A stretch of 64,000 bases of DNA. Origin: Pseudomonas sp. Irchel 3E13 (GTDB lineage Bacteria > Pseudomonadota > Gammaproteobacteria > Pseudomonadales > Pseudomonadaceae). Within the stretch, counting starts at the first letter, position 1, and the number at the start of each line of letters is the position of its first letter. Made by a program: the position numbers and the translations under genes. The stretch covers positions 310,001 to 374,000 of the forward strand of contig NZ_FYDX01000001.1 in the NCBI RefSeq assembly GCF_900187455.1, given 5' to 3'. Below, one piece after another: positions 17,108-26,166 of the stretch. Under the pieces are notes generated by a model that saw only the letters and a program-made list of their open reading frames with translations, was not told the DNA's origin and made no database searches.

Positions 17108-18427
17108 ATGAGTCACGCACCCTTCGTCCTCGGCGCCTTTATCCCCGGCACCCTCAGCGGCAGCGCCTGGCGCCTGCCGGAAGCGCCGCTGGACACGTTC
17201 AAGAGCCTGGAGCATTACCAGTACATCGCCCGCAAGCTGGAAGCCGGGCGCTTTCACTCGCTGTTTTTCAACGACACCCTCGACGTCAAACTCGACCTGG
17301 CCTTGCAGCGCGGCCCCAACAGCGTGCGCTGGGACCCGCTGATCCTGGCCCCGGCGCTGGCCGCAAGCACCCGCCATATCGGCCTGATCGCCACCGCCAG
17401 CACCACCTACAACGAGCCCTACAACGTGGCGCGCAAATACGCCGCGCTGGACCACCTCAGCGGCGGTCGCGCCGGCTGGAACCTGGTCACCTCGCTGGGC
17501 GGCGGCGAAAACTTCAACCGCCAGGACCACGTCGATCACGAAGACCGCTACGCCCGCGCCGAAGAGTTCTACGACGTGGTCAGCGGCCTGTGGGATAGCT
17601 GGGCCGACGACGCCTTCGTCCAGGACAAGGCCAGCGGCACCTGGCTGGACATCGACAAGCTGCATGTTCTCGACTATCAGGGCGAGCACTTCCAGGTGCG
17701 CGGCCCGCTCAACGTCTCGCGCTCGCCACAGGGTCATCCGGTGGTGGCCCAGGCCGGCGCCTCGACCTCCGGCAAGCGCCTCGCCGCGCGGGTCGGCGAA
17801 CTGATCTTCACCGCCCAGCACACCATCGAGCAGGGCCAGGCCTTCTACCAGGAAACCAAGCTCGCCGCCGCCGGCTTCGGGCGCGGCGCCAACGAGCTGA
17901 AAATCCTCCCCGGCGTCTCGCCGGTGGTGGGCAAGACCCTCGCCGAAGCCCAGGCCAAATACGACCGCCAGCAAGAGCTGCTGGAGCCCAAGGCGTTTCT
18001 CAGCTCCATCTCGAAATTCGTCAGCCTCGGTTACGACCTCTCCGAACTGCCGTTCGACGAGGTGGTGCCGCTGCCGCCGGAATCCTTCACCACCAACACC
18101 CACCAGAGCCGGCAGAAACTGGTGTTCGACCTGATCCGCCGCGAACGGCCGACCGTGCGCCAACTGTTCAACCAGCTCACCTCCGGCGGGCATCGCATCC
18201 TGATCGGCACCCCGCAAAGCATCGCCGACGACCTTCAGGCCTGGTACGAAGCCGGCGCCGCCGATGGCTTCAACATCATGTTCAGCGGCCTGCACTCGGC
18301 GATCGACGACTTCGTCGACGGCGTGGTGCCGGAGCTGCAACGCCGTGGCCTGTTCCAGCGCGAATACGCCGGCACCACGCTGCGGGAAAACCTCGGTTTG
18401 CCGTATCGCACCAACCGGTTCTTTTAA
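17108..18427 (+). CDS. LLM-class FMN-dependent monooxygenase 2 (NtaA/SnaA/DszA family)
   Basis: A 439-aa enzyme of the same family as 10720-12048 but clearly divergent. Landmarks are RKYAALDHLSGGRAGWNLVT (about 115-134), the DHVDHEDRYARAEEFYDVV motif and GFNIMFSGLHSAIDDFVDGV near the C-terminus. The start is the ATG at 17108 (GGAGGA 7-12 nt upstream); a longer frame from 16973 lies inside the receptor gene. It has no Cys and two Met. It sits between the TonB receptor and the ABC importer, so its substrate is probably what they import. It needs a flavin reductase, and none of the SsuE/MsuE type is encoded in this window. Confidence 0.9.
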   Translation: MSHAPFVLGAFIPGTLSGSAWRLPEAPLDTFKSLEHYQYIARKLEAGRFHSLFFNDTLDVKLDLALQRGPNSVRWDPLILAPALAASTRHIGLIATASTTYNEPYNVARKYAALDHLSGGRAGWNLVTSLGGGENFNRQDHVDHEDRYARAEEFYDVVSGLWDSWADDAFVQDKASGTWLDIDKLHVLDYQGEHFQVRGPLNVSRSPQGHPVVAQAGASTSGKRLAARVGELIFTAQHTIEQGQAFYQETKLAAAGFGRGANELKILPGVSPVVGKTLAEAQAKYDRQQELLEPKAFLSSISKFVSLGYDLSELPFDEVVPLPPESFTTNTHQSRQKLVFDLIRRERPTVRQLFNQLTSGGHRILIGTPQSIADDLQAWYEAGAADGFNIMFSGLHSAIDDFVDGVVPELQRRGLFQREYAGTTLRENLGLPYRTNRFF

Positions 18428-18436
18428 GGAGCGCCC

Positions 18437-20038
18437 ATGTCTCGACCCTTGGCTTCACTAAGCCTGGCAATCGCCCTGGCCCTCGCCGGCTGCGATAACC
18501 CATCCGGGCAGCAGGCCAACTCCGGCGCCCCCGCGCAGCCCAAGGTGGGCGGCGTGTTGCGGGTGGCCTTCGACGGCGATCCGAACTGCATCGACCCGCA
18601 ACAGGCAGGCAACAACACCGCGCTCAATGTCGGCCGGCAACTGGTGGACTCGCTGACCGACCAGGACCCGCAAACCGCCGAGATCGTGCCGTGGCTGGCA
18701 GAGCGCTGGGAGGTCAGCGACGACTCGCGGCAGTTCACCTTCCACCTGCGCGAGGGCGCGACGTTCGCCGACGGCAGCGTGCTCGACGCGGCGGCGGTCA
18801 AGGCCAACGTCGAGGCCATCGTCGCCCTCGGCGCCCAGGCGCAACTGGCCGGGACTTACCTGGCCGGGCTGGACGCCGTCGAGGTGACCGGGCCGCTGAG
18901 CGTGCGGATCAGCTTCAAGCAGGCCAACGCGCAGTTCCTTCAGGCCAGCTCGACCATGAGCCTGGGGCTGCTGTCGCCCGCCACCCTCAAGCGCAGCGCC
19001 GAGGAACGTTGCCAGGGCGCGCTGGTCGGTTCCGGGCCGTTCACGGTGAAGAGCTTCGAGCACAACAAGCTGGTGCGCATCGAGGCCCGCGCCGACTACG
19101 CCTGGCCGTCGTCCCTGGCGCAACACAAGGGCCGCGCCTGGCTGGACGCCATCGAGTTCCACATCCTGCCGGAATCCGGCGTGCGCCTCGGCAGCCTGGT
19201 GTCCGCGCAGATCGACGTGAACACCAGCGTGCCGGTGCAGGACGAAGCGGTGCTGGACAGCCAGGGCATTCCCTCCATCGCCCGGCCCAACCCCGGCATC
19301 GTCTTCAGCCTGACGCCCAACGAATCCCGCCCGCCGCTGGATGACGTGAACGTGCGCCGGGCACTGAACCAAGCCATCGACCGCAGCCAGTTCAAGGGCG
19401 TGATTTCCCGCTACCAGAAACCGGCCAGTTCGGTGCTGGCCAGCAGCACGCCGTATTACCAGGACCTCAGCGCCCAGCTCGCCTACGACCCGCAAGGCGC
19501 CGGCAAACTGCTCGATGCCGCCGGCTGGAACAAGGGCGCCGATGGCTGGCGCCAGCGTGACGGCAAGCGCCTGAGCTTCGCCCTCGACTACTGGCAGGCG
19601 ACCACCCCGGTGCTGGAACTGGTGCAGCAGCAACTGCGTCAGGCCGGCGTCGAGCTGCGCCTGAACAAGTCCACCATCGGCCAGGTCAGCCTGTTGCAGA
19701 CCTCGCTCAACTACGAACTGTGGTTCTTCAACCTGACCCGCGCCGACCCGGACGTGCTGCGCACCGTGTTCCTCTCCAGCGGGCGCAACGTCAACGTCCG
19801 CGGCCCGGCCCCGCTGGACCAGACGCTGCTGGACTCGGCGGCCAGCCTCGATCCGCAGAAACGCGGCGCGCTGATCCAGCAGGCCAGCGCCGAGCTGCTC
19901 GACCAGGGCCATGTGATTCCGCTGGTGGAAGCGGCCACGGTGACCGCGTTCCGCGACATCGTTCACGGCCTGCATTACGAGGCCTCGACCCGCCTGCAGT
20001 TTTACGACACCTGGCTGGCACAACCGGGGAGCCACTGA
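18437..20038 (+). CDS. Dpp/Opp-type ABC transporter substrate-binding lipoprotein
   Basis: A 533-aa SBP_bac_5 family protein with a lipoprotein signal (LALAGC, lipidated Cys19). Family features include PHV-like YLEGATFADGS equivalents (HLREGATFADGSVLDAAAVK, about residue 100), VRRALNQAIDRSQF (about 310) and the late LLDSAASLDPQKR region. It starts 9 bp after LLM2 and heads the importer genes. Family members bind peptides, nickel, glutathione or other medium-sized ligands in the periplasm. The genomic setting suggests a sulfur-containing ligand such as a glutathione-like or arylsulfur compound, which is inference only. Confidence 0.88.
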   Translation: MSRPLASLSLAIALALAGCDNPSGQQANSGAPAQPKVGGVLRVAFDGDPNCIDPQQAGNNTALNVGRQLVDSLTDQDPQTAEIVPWLAERWEVSDDSRQFTFHLREGATFADGSVLDAAAVKANVEAIVALGAQAQLAGTYLAGLDAVEVTGPLSVRISFKQANAQFLQASSTMSLGLLSPATLKRSAEERCQGALVGSGPFTVKSFEHNKLVRIEARADYAWPSSLAQHKGRAWLDAIEFHILPESGVRLGSLVSAQIDVNTSVPVQDEAVLDSQGIPSIARPNPGIVFSLTPNESRPPLDDVNVRRALNQAIDRSQFKGVISRYQKPASSVLASSTPYYQDLSAQLAYDPQGAGKLLDAAGWNKGADGWRQRDGKRLSFALDYWQATTPVLELVQQQLRQAGVELRLNKSTIGQVSLLQTSLNYELWFFNLTRADPDVLRTVFLSSGRNVNVRGPAPLDQTLLDSAASLDPQKRGALIQQASAELLDQGHVIPLVEAATVTAFRDIVHGLHYEASTRLQFYDTWLAQPGSH

Positions 20039-20041
20039 CCG

Positions 20042-21001
20042 ATGACCTTCCAGACCAACCACCGCGCACTGCTCTGGCGCGTGGCCCAGGCGGCGCTGGT
20101 GCTGTGGGCGGCGTTCACCCTGTCGTTCGCCATCCTCTACGCACTGCCGGGTGATCCGGTGGCGATCCTGCTGGCCCAGAGCGGCGAGCCGGGCGCGGTG
20201 GACCCGGCCAAGGTCGCCGAGCTGCGCGCCCGCTATCACCTCGACGGGAGTCTCTGGCAGCAGTACGGCGGCGCGCTGTGGCGGTTGCTGCACCTGGACC
20301 TCGGCACCTCGCTGCAAACCGGCAAGCCGGTGGCCCAGGCCCTGGCCGCGGCATTGCCGGCAACGCTGGCGCTGGCCTTCGCCGCGCTATTGCTGGCGGT
20401 GCCGCTGGGCATCGGCCTGGCGCTGGCGGCGCATCAGGTGCGGCGGCAGCCATTGCAGAGCGCGCTGCACAATGCGCCGGCGGTGGTCGTCTCGCTGCCG
20501 ACCTTCTGGGTCGGGCTGGTGCTGCTGCAACTGTTCTCCTTCAAGCTGCATTGGCTGCCGGCGATGGGCGACCACGGCCTCGCCAGTCTGGTGCTGCCGG
20601 CAGTGACCCTGGCCCTGCCCTGCGCGGCGATGATCGCCCAGGTGCTCGGCCGCTCGATCGCCAGCGTCAGCCAGCAGCCTTTCGTCCAGGCCCTGCGCAG
20701 CAAAGGCGTCGGTCCCTGGCGCCTGCTTTGCGGGCACATCCTGCACAACGCTTCGATTCCCCTGTTGAGCCTGGCCGGCACCTTGCTCGGCAACCTGCTG
20801 GCCGGCGCGGTGGTCACCGAAACCGTGTTCTCCCGCGACGGCGTCGGGCGCCTGGCCCAGGCCGCCGTCGCCAGCCAGGACATCGCCGTGGTCCAGGGCG
20901 TGGTGCTGCTGGCCGCGACCCTGTATGTGCTGACCAACCTGGCCACCGATCTGCTGTACCCGCTGCTCGACCCGCGCATCCGCCAAGGGAGCCGTTCATG
21001 A
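20042..21001 (+). CDS. Dpp/Opp-type ABC transporter permease (DppB-like)
   Basis: A 319-aa inner-membrane permease with six predicted helices. The first (WRVAQAALVLWAAFTLSFAI) is followed by a periplasmic loop with DPVAILLAQ and YHLDGSLWQQYGGALWRLLH, typical of DppB. The cytoplasmic EAA-type loop is seen at FVQALRSKGVGPWRLLCGHI, and the C-terminus reads DLLYPLLDPRIR as in the family. It starts 3 bp after the binding protein and overlaps the next permease by four bases (ATGA). Confidence 0.9.
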   Translation: MTFQTNHRALLWRVAQAALVLWAAFTLSFAILYALPGDPVAILLAQSGEPGAVDPAKVAELRARYHLDGSLWQQYGGALWRLLHLDLGTSLQTGKPVAQALAAALPATLALAFAALLLAVPLGIGLALAAHQVRRQPLQSALHNAPAVVVSLPTFWVGLVLLQLFSFKLHWLPAMGDHGLASLVLPAVTLALPCAAMIAQVLGRSIASVSQQPFVQALRSKGVGPWRLLCGHILHNASIPLLSLAGTLLGNLLAGAVVTETVFSRDGVGRLAQAAVASQDIAVVQGVVLLAATLYVLTNLATDLLYPLLDPRIRQGSRS

Positions 21002-21840
21002 TCCTGCAACCCGCCTACGCCGCCAGCCGCCCGCTGCGCTGGCCCGGACTGTCCGTGGCGCTGAGCCTGGCGCTGTTCGCGGTGGTCCTCGGCTGGGCCT
21101 TCTGGCCCGGCCTGTTTACCAGCGCCGACCCGCTGCTGGCCGACCCGACCCAGACCCTGCAAGCCCCTTCCGCCCGCCACTGGTTCGGCACCGACCACCT
21201 CGGCCGCGACCTCTACGCCCGCTCCGTGCATGGCGCGGCGCTGTCGTTGCAAGCCACCAGCATCGCCGTGCTGATCGCGTTGGTCGCCGGCAGCCTGCTG
21301 GGCGGTATCGCCGGCTGGTTCGGCGGCGTCGCCGACCGCGTGCTGGCGGTCATTGTCGAAGTGCTGATGGCGATCCCGGCGCTGCTGCTGGCGATGGCCA
21401 TCGTCACCGCGCTGGGCTTCGGCACCCTGGAAATCGCCCTGGCGGTGGGTCTGTCGTCGGTGGCGATCTTCGCCCGCCTGGCCCGTGGCGAAGTGCTGCG
21501 CTGGCGCAGCCGGACCTTTGTCGAAGCGGCGCGGGTGGCCGGTGTCGGCTCCTGGACCAACCTCTGGCGGCATGTCCTGCCCCACGCCGCCGGACCGCTG
21601 CTGGCCTTGGCCGCGCTGGAATTCGCCAGCGCCGTACTGGCGGTGTCGGCGCTGAGCTTCCTCGGTTTCGGCGCGCCGCCGCCGCAACCGGAATGGGGCC
21701 TGCTGATCGCCGAAGGGCGCAACTACATGGTGGTGGCCTGGTGGTACACCACCCTGCCGGGGCTGGTGGTGGCCACCGTGGTCCTCGCCACTCAGCAACT
21801 GGCCCGCGGCCTGCAACGTCTTCAGGGAGAAGCCTCATGA
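20998..21840 (+). CDS. Dpp/Opp-type ABC transporter permease (DppC-like)
   Basis: A 280-aa second permease of the importer. The DppC signature HWFGTDHLGRDLYARSVHGA is at about residues 61-80, and the EAA loop FVEAARVAGVGSWTNLWRHV lies at about 170-190, followed by the AVSALSFLGFGAPPPQPEWG region. The ATG at 20998 overlaps the preceding stop; a longer frame from 20278 lies entirely within the upstream gene. It overlaps the ATPase gene by four bases at its end, so the importer genes are translationally coupled. Confidence 0.9.
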   Translation: MILQPAYAASRPLRWPGLSVALSLALFAVVLGWAFWPGLFTSADPLLADPTQTLQAPSARHWFGTDHLGRDLYARSVHGAALSLQATSIAVLIALVAGSLLGGIAGWFGGVADRVLAVIVEVLMAIPALLLAMAIVTALGFGTLEIALAVGLSSVAIFARLARGEVLRWRSRTFVEAARVAGVGSWTNLWRHVLPHAAGPLLALAALEFASAVLAVSALSFLGFGAPPPQPEWGLLIAEGRNYMVVAWWYTTLPGLVVATVVLATQQLARGLQRLQGEAS

Positions 21841-23450
21841 GCACCCCACTGGTTCGCATCAGCCAGTTCGGCGTGGAATACCCCGGCAGCCAGCAGGCCG
21901 CCGTGGCAGGACTGGACCTGGAAATCGCCGCCGGCGAAATCGTCTGCCTGGTGGGGGAGTCTGGCTCGGGCAAATCCACCACTGCCGCCGCGCTGGCCGG
22001 CTTGCTGCCGCCCGGTGTGCAACAGACCGGCCAGTTATGGCTGCAAGGCCAGGCCCTCGACCAGCTCGACGAACACGACTGGCGCGAGCGGCGCGGCCGT
22101 CTGGTCGGCTTCGTCCCGCAAGACCCGGGCACCTCGCTGGACCCGGTCAAGACCATCGGCGCCCAGCTTGTCGAAGCCATGACCGTGCACGGCGTGGCCA
22201 AGACCGAAGCGCGCCTGCGCGGTGTGGCGCTGCTGCATCAGGTCGGCCTGAAAGATCCCGAGCAATTGCTCAAGCGCTACCCCCATGAATTATCTGGCGG
22301 CATGTGCCAGCGGGTGCTGATCGCCATCGCCCTGGCCAACGACCCGCCACTGCTGATCGCCGACGAACCCACCAGTGCCCTCGACGTCAGCGTGCAACGG
22401 CAGATTCTCGACCGCCTGCAACACCTGGTGCGCGAACGCGGCAGCAGCCTGCTGCTGATCACCCATGACCTGGCGGTGGCGCTCGACCGTGCCGACCGCA
22501 TCCTGGTGATGCGCCATGGCCGCCTGCTGGAAAGCGGCACGCCGAGCCAGTTGTGGCATGCGCCGGAACACCCCTACACCCGCCAGTTGCTCCAGGCCTC
22601 GCCCCTGGCGCGACTGCAACAACGACGCTCGGCGCCCGCCGTGGCAGCGGGCGAGCCGCTGTTGCAGGTCAGCAGCCTGCAACGGCGCTTCAACCGCCAC
22701 GGACCGGCGGCGGTGGAGGACGTCAGCTTCAGCCTGCAACGAGGCACCACCACCAGCCTGGTGGGTGAGTCCGGCTCGGGCAAATCCACCACGGCGCGGA
22801 TCATCCTCGCCCTGGAACAGGCCAGCGCCGGCAGCGTGCGCTTCGACGGCGAGGAAATCCTCGGCGCCGGGCGCAGGCAACTGCACGGCTATCGGCGACG
22901 GGTGCAACTGGTCTACCAGAACCCGTGGGCCGCCCTCGACCCACGGCACGACCTGCTGGACATCATCAGCGAACCGTTGCGCGCCTTCGCCATCGGCCAG
23001 CGCCGCGATGACCGCGAGCGCGTGCTGGAACTGCTGGAGCGGGTCGGCCTGCCGGGTAACCTGCTGCACCGTCGTCCTGGCCAGCTTTCCGGTGGCCAGC
23101 GCCAGCGCGTCGCCATCGCCCGCGCCCTTGCCGCCGAGCCTGAATTGCTGGTGCTGGACGAGCCGCTGTCGGCGCTGGATGCGCCGGTCCAGGCGCAAGT
23201 GCTGGACCTGCTGCAACACCTGCAACGCGACCTCGGCCTGACCTACCTGTTCATCTCCCACGACCTCGCCACCGTGCGCGGCATCAGCGATCAGGTGCTG
23301 GTAATGAGCCAGGGCCGACTGGTGGATCACGGACCGACCGAGCAAGTGTTCGAAAGGCCGGCGAGCGATTACACGCGGCGGTTGCTGGAGGATATGCCGG
23401 GGCAGTTATTGCCGTTGCGGGGGCGGGAGTTGCAGGTGGCGGGGTTGTGA
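21837..23450 (+). CDS. Dpp/Opp-type ABC transporter ATPase, DppD-DppF fusion
   Basis: A 537-aa protein with two complete ABC ATPase domains in one chain. The first has Walker A GESGSGKS at about residue 39, signature LSGGMCQR and Walker B LLIADEP. The second has Walker A at about residue 310, signature LSGGQRQR and Walker B LLVLDEP. Each domain has its own D-loop SALD and switch His (THD, SHD). The fusion replaces the separate DppD and DppF genes of enteric systems and completes the importer. It is the last gene of the sulfur island and is followed by a large repeat. Confidence 0.92.
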   Translation: MSTPLVRISQFGVEYPGSQQAAVAGLDLEIAAGEIVCLVGESGSGKSTTAAALAGLLPPGVQQTGQLWLQGQALDQLDEHDWRERRGRLVGFVPQDPGTSLDPVKTIGAQLVEAMTVHGVAKTEARLRGVALLHQVGLKDPEQLLKRYPHELSGGMCQRVLIAIALANDPPLLIADEPTSALDVSVQRQILDRLQHLVRERGSSLLLITHDLAVALDRADRILVMRHGRLLESGTPSQLWHAPEHPYTRQLLQASPLARLQQRRSAPAVAAGEPLLQVSSLQRRFNRHGPAAVEDVSFSLQRGTTTSLVGESGSGKSTTARIILALEQASAGSVRFDGEEILGAGRRQLHGYRRRVQLVYQNPWAALDPRHDLLDIISEPLRAFAIGQRRDDRERVLELLERVGLPGNLLHRRPGQLSGGQRQRVAIARALAAEPELLVLDEPLSALDAPVQAQVLDLLQHLQRDLGLTYLFISHDLATVRGISDQVLVMSQGRLVDHGPTEQVFERPASDYTRRLLEDMPGQLLPLRGRELQVAGL

Positions 23451-23464
23451 GGTTCGGGCTCTCC

Positions 23465-23880
23465 GTCAAAAGACCGAGTAATGGCTACCAGGCGCATGCC
23501 TGAAGTTTTTCAGCGCTCTCAAGATCGAGCGCCGCCCGCGCGGCGCATCGCGACGGTTCGGCGCCCCGACAAGCTCGCTCCTACATTGGTTGTAACGTGC
23601 CTATGTCTGCCAGGCCATGGTTGACTGCCTTGTTTGTACGACAGCCTCCCAGCGATTCATCGCCAAAAGGCAAAGGCGGGCAACACCTCTCTGACAGGCC
23701 ATGGCACGTTGCAAAAAATGTAGGAGCGGATTCATCCGCGATGCGCCGCGCGGGCGGCGCTCGATCTTGAGAACGCTGAAAACCTGTCGGCTAGCACCTG
23801 GTCGCCATTACCCAATTCCCTGACTGGCACTTCATGGTCTCAAGACAGTCCCGAGATGCGTAGCTACCTAAGCTTAGGCC
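23465..23880. repeat. Composite nested-palindrome repeat, copy B
   Basis: This fills most of the 503-bp gap between the importer ATPase and the MFS gene. The left arm (AGACCGAGTAATGGC, then CAGCGCTCTCAAGATCGAGC to 23551) pairs imperfectly with the right arm (23745-23822). Inside are REP-like halves (23570-23590 and 23719-23741) and a core at 23600-23710 bounded by TTGGTTGTAACGTGCC and GGCACGTTGCA. The core is the same orientation as copy A but lacks A's 22-bp insert. A 25-codon frame, 23617-23694, is open in the core and is also open in copy C. Confidence 0.75.
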
Positions 23881-23953
23881 CGAAAAGTCTTTCACAACCC
23901 CGCCCCCCGCCGCCTATCGTCCCCACCTGCCCTTCGTCGCAAAGGATTGTCTG

Positions 23954-25342
23954 ATGTCCTCCGCCGTACCCTCGCCCAATCCGTGGCTGGCCCTCACCGG
24001 GGTGGCCATTGCCAGTTTCCTCGGCTGCATCGACTTCACCATCGTCAACACCGCCCTGCCCGCCCTGAGCCAGGAACTGGGCATCGGCCTGCAACAATCC
24101 CAATGGCTGATCACCGCCTTCGTCATGGCCCTGTCCACGTTCATGGTCAGCGCCGGGCGGCTGGCCGATCTGTTCGGGCGCCGTCGCTTGATGCTCGCCG
24201 CGATGCTGCTGTTCGGCCTCGCCTCGCTGGCCGCCGGGCTCAGTCACAGCCTCGCGGCGCTGGTGTTCTGGCGCGTGGTGCAAGGGCTGTCTTGCGCGGT
24301 GCTGTACACCGCGTCCAGTGCGATTGTCAGCAACGCTTTCGATGAGGCGCGGCGTGGTCGTGCCATCGGTCTGCTGTTCAGCGCCAACGGCCTCGGTCTG
24401 GCGATCGGGCCGGTGGCCGGCGGTTTGCTGGTGGCGACGCTCGGCTGGCGTTGGGTGTTTTTGCTGAATGTGCCGCTGATCGCCATCGGCCTGCTGCTGT
24501 GCTGGCGCCATGTGCGCGAATCCGCCGCCGAGGGCGACGGCCAACGCCTCGACCTGCCCGGCCTGGCGTTGCTCAGCCTGAGCCTGCCGCTGTGGGTCTT
24601 GCTGCTGGTGCACGGCGGCAATTGGGGCTGGTCATCGCCGTCGGTGCTGGGGCTGTTCGGCCTGGCGCTGTTGCTCTCGGGGCTGCTGGTGTGGACCGAG
24701 CGGCGTGTGCCGGCGCCGCTGCTGCGTTTCGATTTCCTGGCCAGACCGGCCTTCACCGGTGCCTGCCTGGCAACAGGCGGGCTGGCCTTTTTCTACTGCC
24801 CGGCCTTCTTGCTGATGCCGTTGTACCTGGCGGATGTGCGCGGCCTCGATGCCGCCAGCGTCGGCCTGTTGCTGCTGCCCACCACCGCGGTACTGGCGCT
24901 GCTGTCGCCCTGGGCCGGACGCTGGGCGGATCGCCATGGCACGCGGCCGGTGTTGCTGGCCGGTTTTGTGTTGCTGGCGGCCTCGGCGCTGCTGCAAACG
25001 CGCTTCGCCAGCGACAGTGCCTGGCCGCTGGTGATCGCCGCCTTCGCCCTGATGGGCGCGGGCTGGGCGTGCATTCTCGGACCGTCCACCGTGGCGGCGA
25101 TGGCCTCGGTGCCGGCGCAGGATGCCGGGGTGGCGATGGGCATGTCGTGGACGTTTCACAACCTCGCCGGCGCCTTGGGCCTGGCGATTACGGCGGCGTT
25201 GTTCCAGCACAGCGGCAGCGCTTTCGTTTCCGGCTACCAGGACACCATGGTGCTGCTGGCCGCAGCCAGCGGCCTGGTGTTGCTGGGGTTGGTCGTGCTG
25301 GTGAACCGGGCACGGCCGCTTGCCAGCGTTGATTCGGTTTAA
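23954..25342 (+). CDS. MFS drug/H+ antiporter, DHA2 (EmrB/QacA) family, 14 TMS
   Basis: A 462-aa transporter with 14 predicted membrane helices. Motif A is seen after helix 2 as GRLADLFGRRR (about 72-82), and the DHA2 N-terminal motif D1 as CIDFTIVNTALPALSQEL (about 25-42). The antiporter motif C region appears as GLAIGPVAGG. It probably exports a toxic compound by proton exchange; the substrate is not predictable. The ATG at 23954 has AAAGGATT upstream. No adjacent TetR or MarR regulator was found. It is followed by a stem-loop and an SDR gene on the same strand. Confidence 0.9.
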   Translation: MSSAVPSPNPWLALTGVAIASFLGCIDFTIVNTALPALSQELGIGLQQSQWLITAFVMALSTFMVSAGRLADLFGRRRLMLAAMLLFGLASLAAGLSHSLAALVFWRVVQGLSCAVLYTASSAIVSNAFDEARRGRAIGLLFSANGLGLAIGPVAGGLLVATLGWRWVFLLNVPLIAIGLLLCWRHVRESAAEGDGQRLDLPGLALLSLSLPLWVLLLVHGGNWGWSSPSVLGLFGLALLLSGLLVWTERRVPAPLLRFDFLARPAFTGACLATGGLAFFYCPAFLLMPLYLADVRGLDAASVGLLLLPTTAVLALLSPWAGRWADRHGTRPVLLAGFVLLAASALLQTRFASDSAWPLVIAAFALMGAGWACILGPSTVAAMASVPAQDAGVAMGMSWTFHNLAGALGLAITAALFQHSGSAFVSGYQDTMVLLAAASGLVLLGLVVLVNRARPLASVDSV

Positions 25343-25349
25343 GCGATCC

Positions 25350-25367
25350 GGGCCGCTGTAGCGGCCC
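25350..25367. terminator. Stem-loop after the MFS gene
   Basis: GGGCCGCT-GT-AGCGGCCC, an 8-bp perfect stem with a 2-nt loop, 7 bp downstream of the MFS stop and 30 bp before the SDR start. There is no T-run, so it may be a weak terminator or an mRNA 3' stabiliser that lowers SDR expression. Confidence 0.45.
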
Positions 25368-25396
25368 TCAGACTCCCCTCGGCAAAGGCCATTTCA

Positions 25397-26146
25397 ATGA
25401 GCAGACTCAAAGAAAAATACACCCTGATCACCGGCGGCACGGGCGGCATCGGCCTGGAAACCGCGCGGCAGTTTCTCGCCCAGGGCGCCAGGGTGGCGAT
25501 CACCGGACGCAGTGCCGAGGCCCTGCGCCTGGCCGGCGACGCCCTCGGCGACGAGGTGTTGCTGATCGAAAGCGACGCCGGTGATATCGCCGGGCAACGC
25601 CGCGTCGCCGACACCCTCGCACAACACTGGCCGCGTCTGGACGTGCTGTTCATCAACGCCGGCGACGTTACTCACCGCCCGCTGCAAGATTGGGACGAAG
25701 CCACCTGGGACCGCCAGCAGGACACCAACCTCAAAGGCCCGTTCTTCCTGATCCAGGCCCTGCTGCCGCTGCTGCATGATCCGTCTTCGGTGATCCTCTG
25801 CGGCTCGGTCAGCGCCCGTATCGGCCTGGCGCAAAGCAGCGCCTACGCCGCCAGCAAGGCCGGGCTGTTGTCGCTGGCACGAACCCTGTCGGGCGAATTG
25901 ATCGGCCGCGGCATCCGGGTCAACGGCCTGAGTCCTGGCCCTACCGACACCGCCGCCCTCGGCAAGCTTGGCCTGCCGCCGGAAGAAGAACAGGCCCTGC
26001 GCGACAGCATCCGCCAACTGGTGCCGCTCGGGCGACTGGGCAAGCCATGGGAGCTGGCCCAGGCGGCGGTGTTCCTGGCGTCGGATGAGTCGTCGTTCGT
26101 GGTCGGGACCGAGTTGTTGGTGGACGGCGGCGTCGGCAATATCTAA
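25397..26146 (+). CDS. Short-chain dehydrogenase/reductase (SDR)
   Basis: A 249-aa classical SDR. Nucleotide binding is shown by TGGTGGIG (residues 12-19), the structural NAG motif by NAGD (about 89-92), and the active site by SVSAR with YAASK (Tyr and Lys at about 150 and 154), followed by the SPGPTDT proline-rich loop. The C-terminal ELLVDGGVG is typical. It follows the MFS gene by 54 bp and ends 20 bp from the convergent dpkA. Substrate unknown; probably an alcohol/ketone oxidoreduction with NAD(P)(H). Confidence 0.9.
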   Translation: MSRLKEKYTLITGGTGGIGLETARQFLAQGARVAITGRSAEALRLAGDALGDEVLLIESDAGDIAGQRRVADTLAQHWPRLDVLFINAGDVTHRPLQDWDEATWDRQQDTNLKGPFFLIQALLPLLHDPSSVILCGSVSARIGLAQSSAYAASKAGLLSLARTLSGELIGRGIRVNGLSPGPTDTAALGKLGLPPEEEQALRDSIRQLVPLGRLGKPWELAQAAVFLASDESSFVVGTELLVDGGVGNI

Positions 26147-26166
26147 CCGCACGCCTTGAGCCGGTC

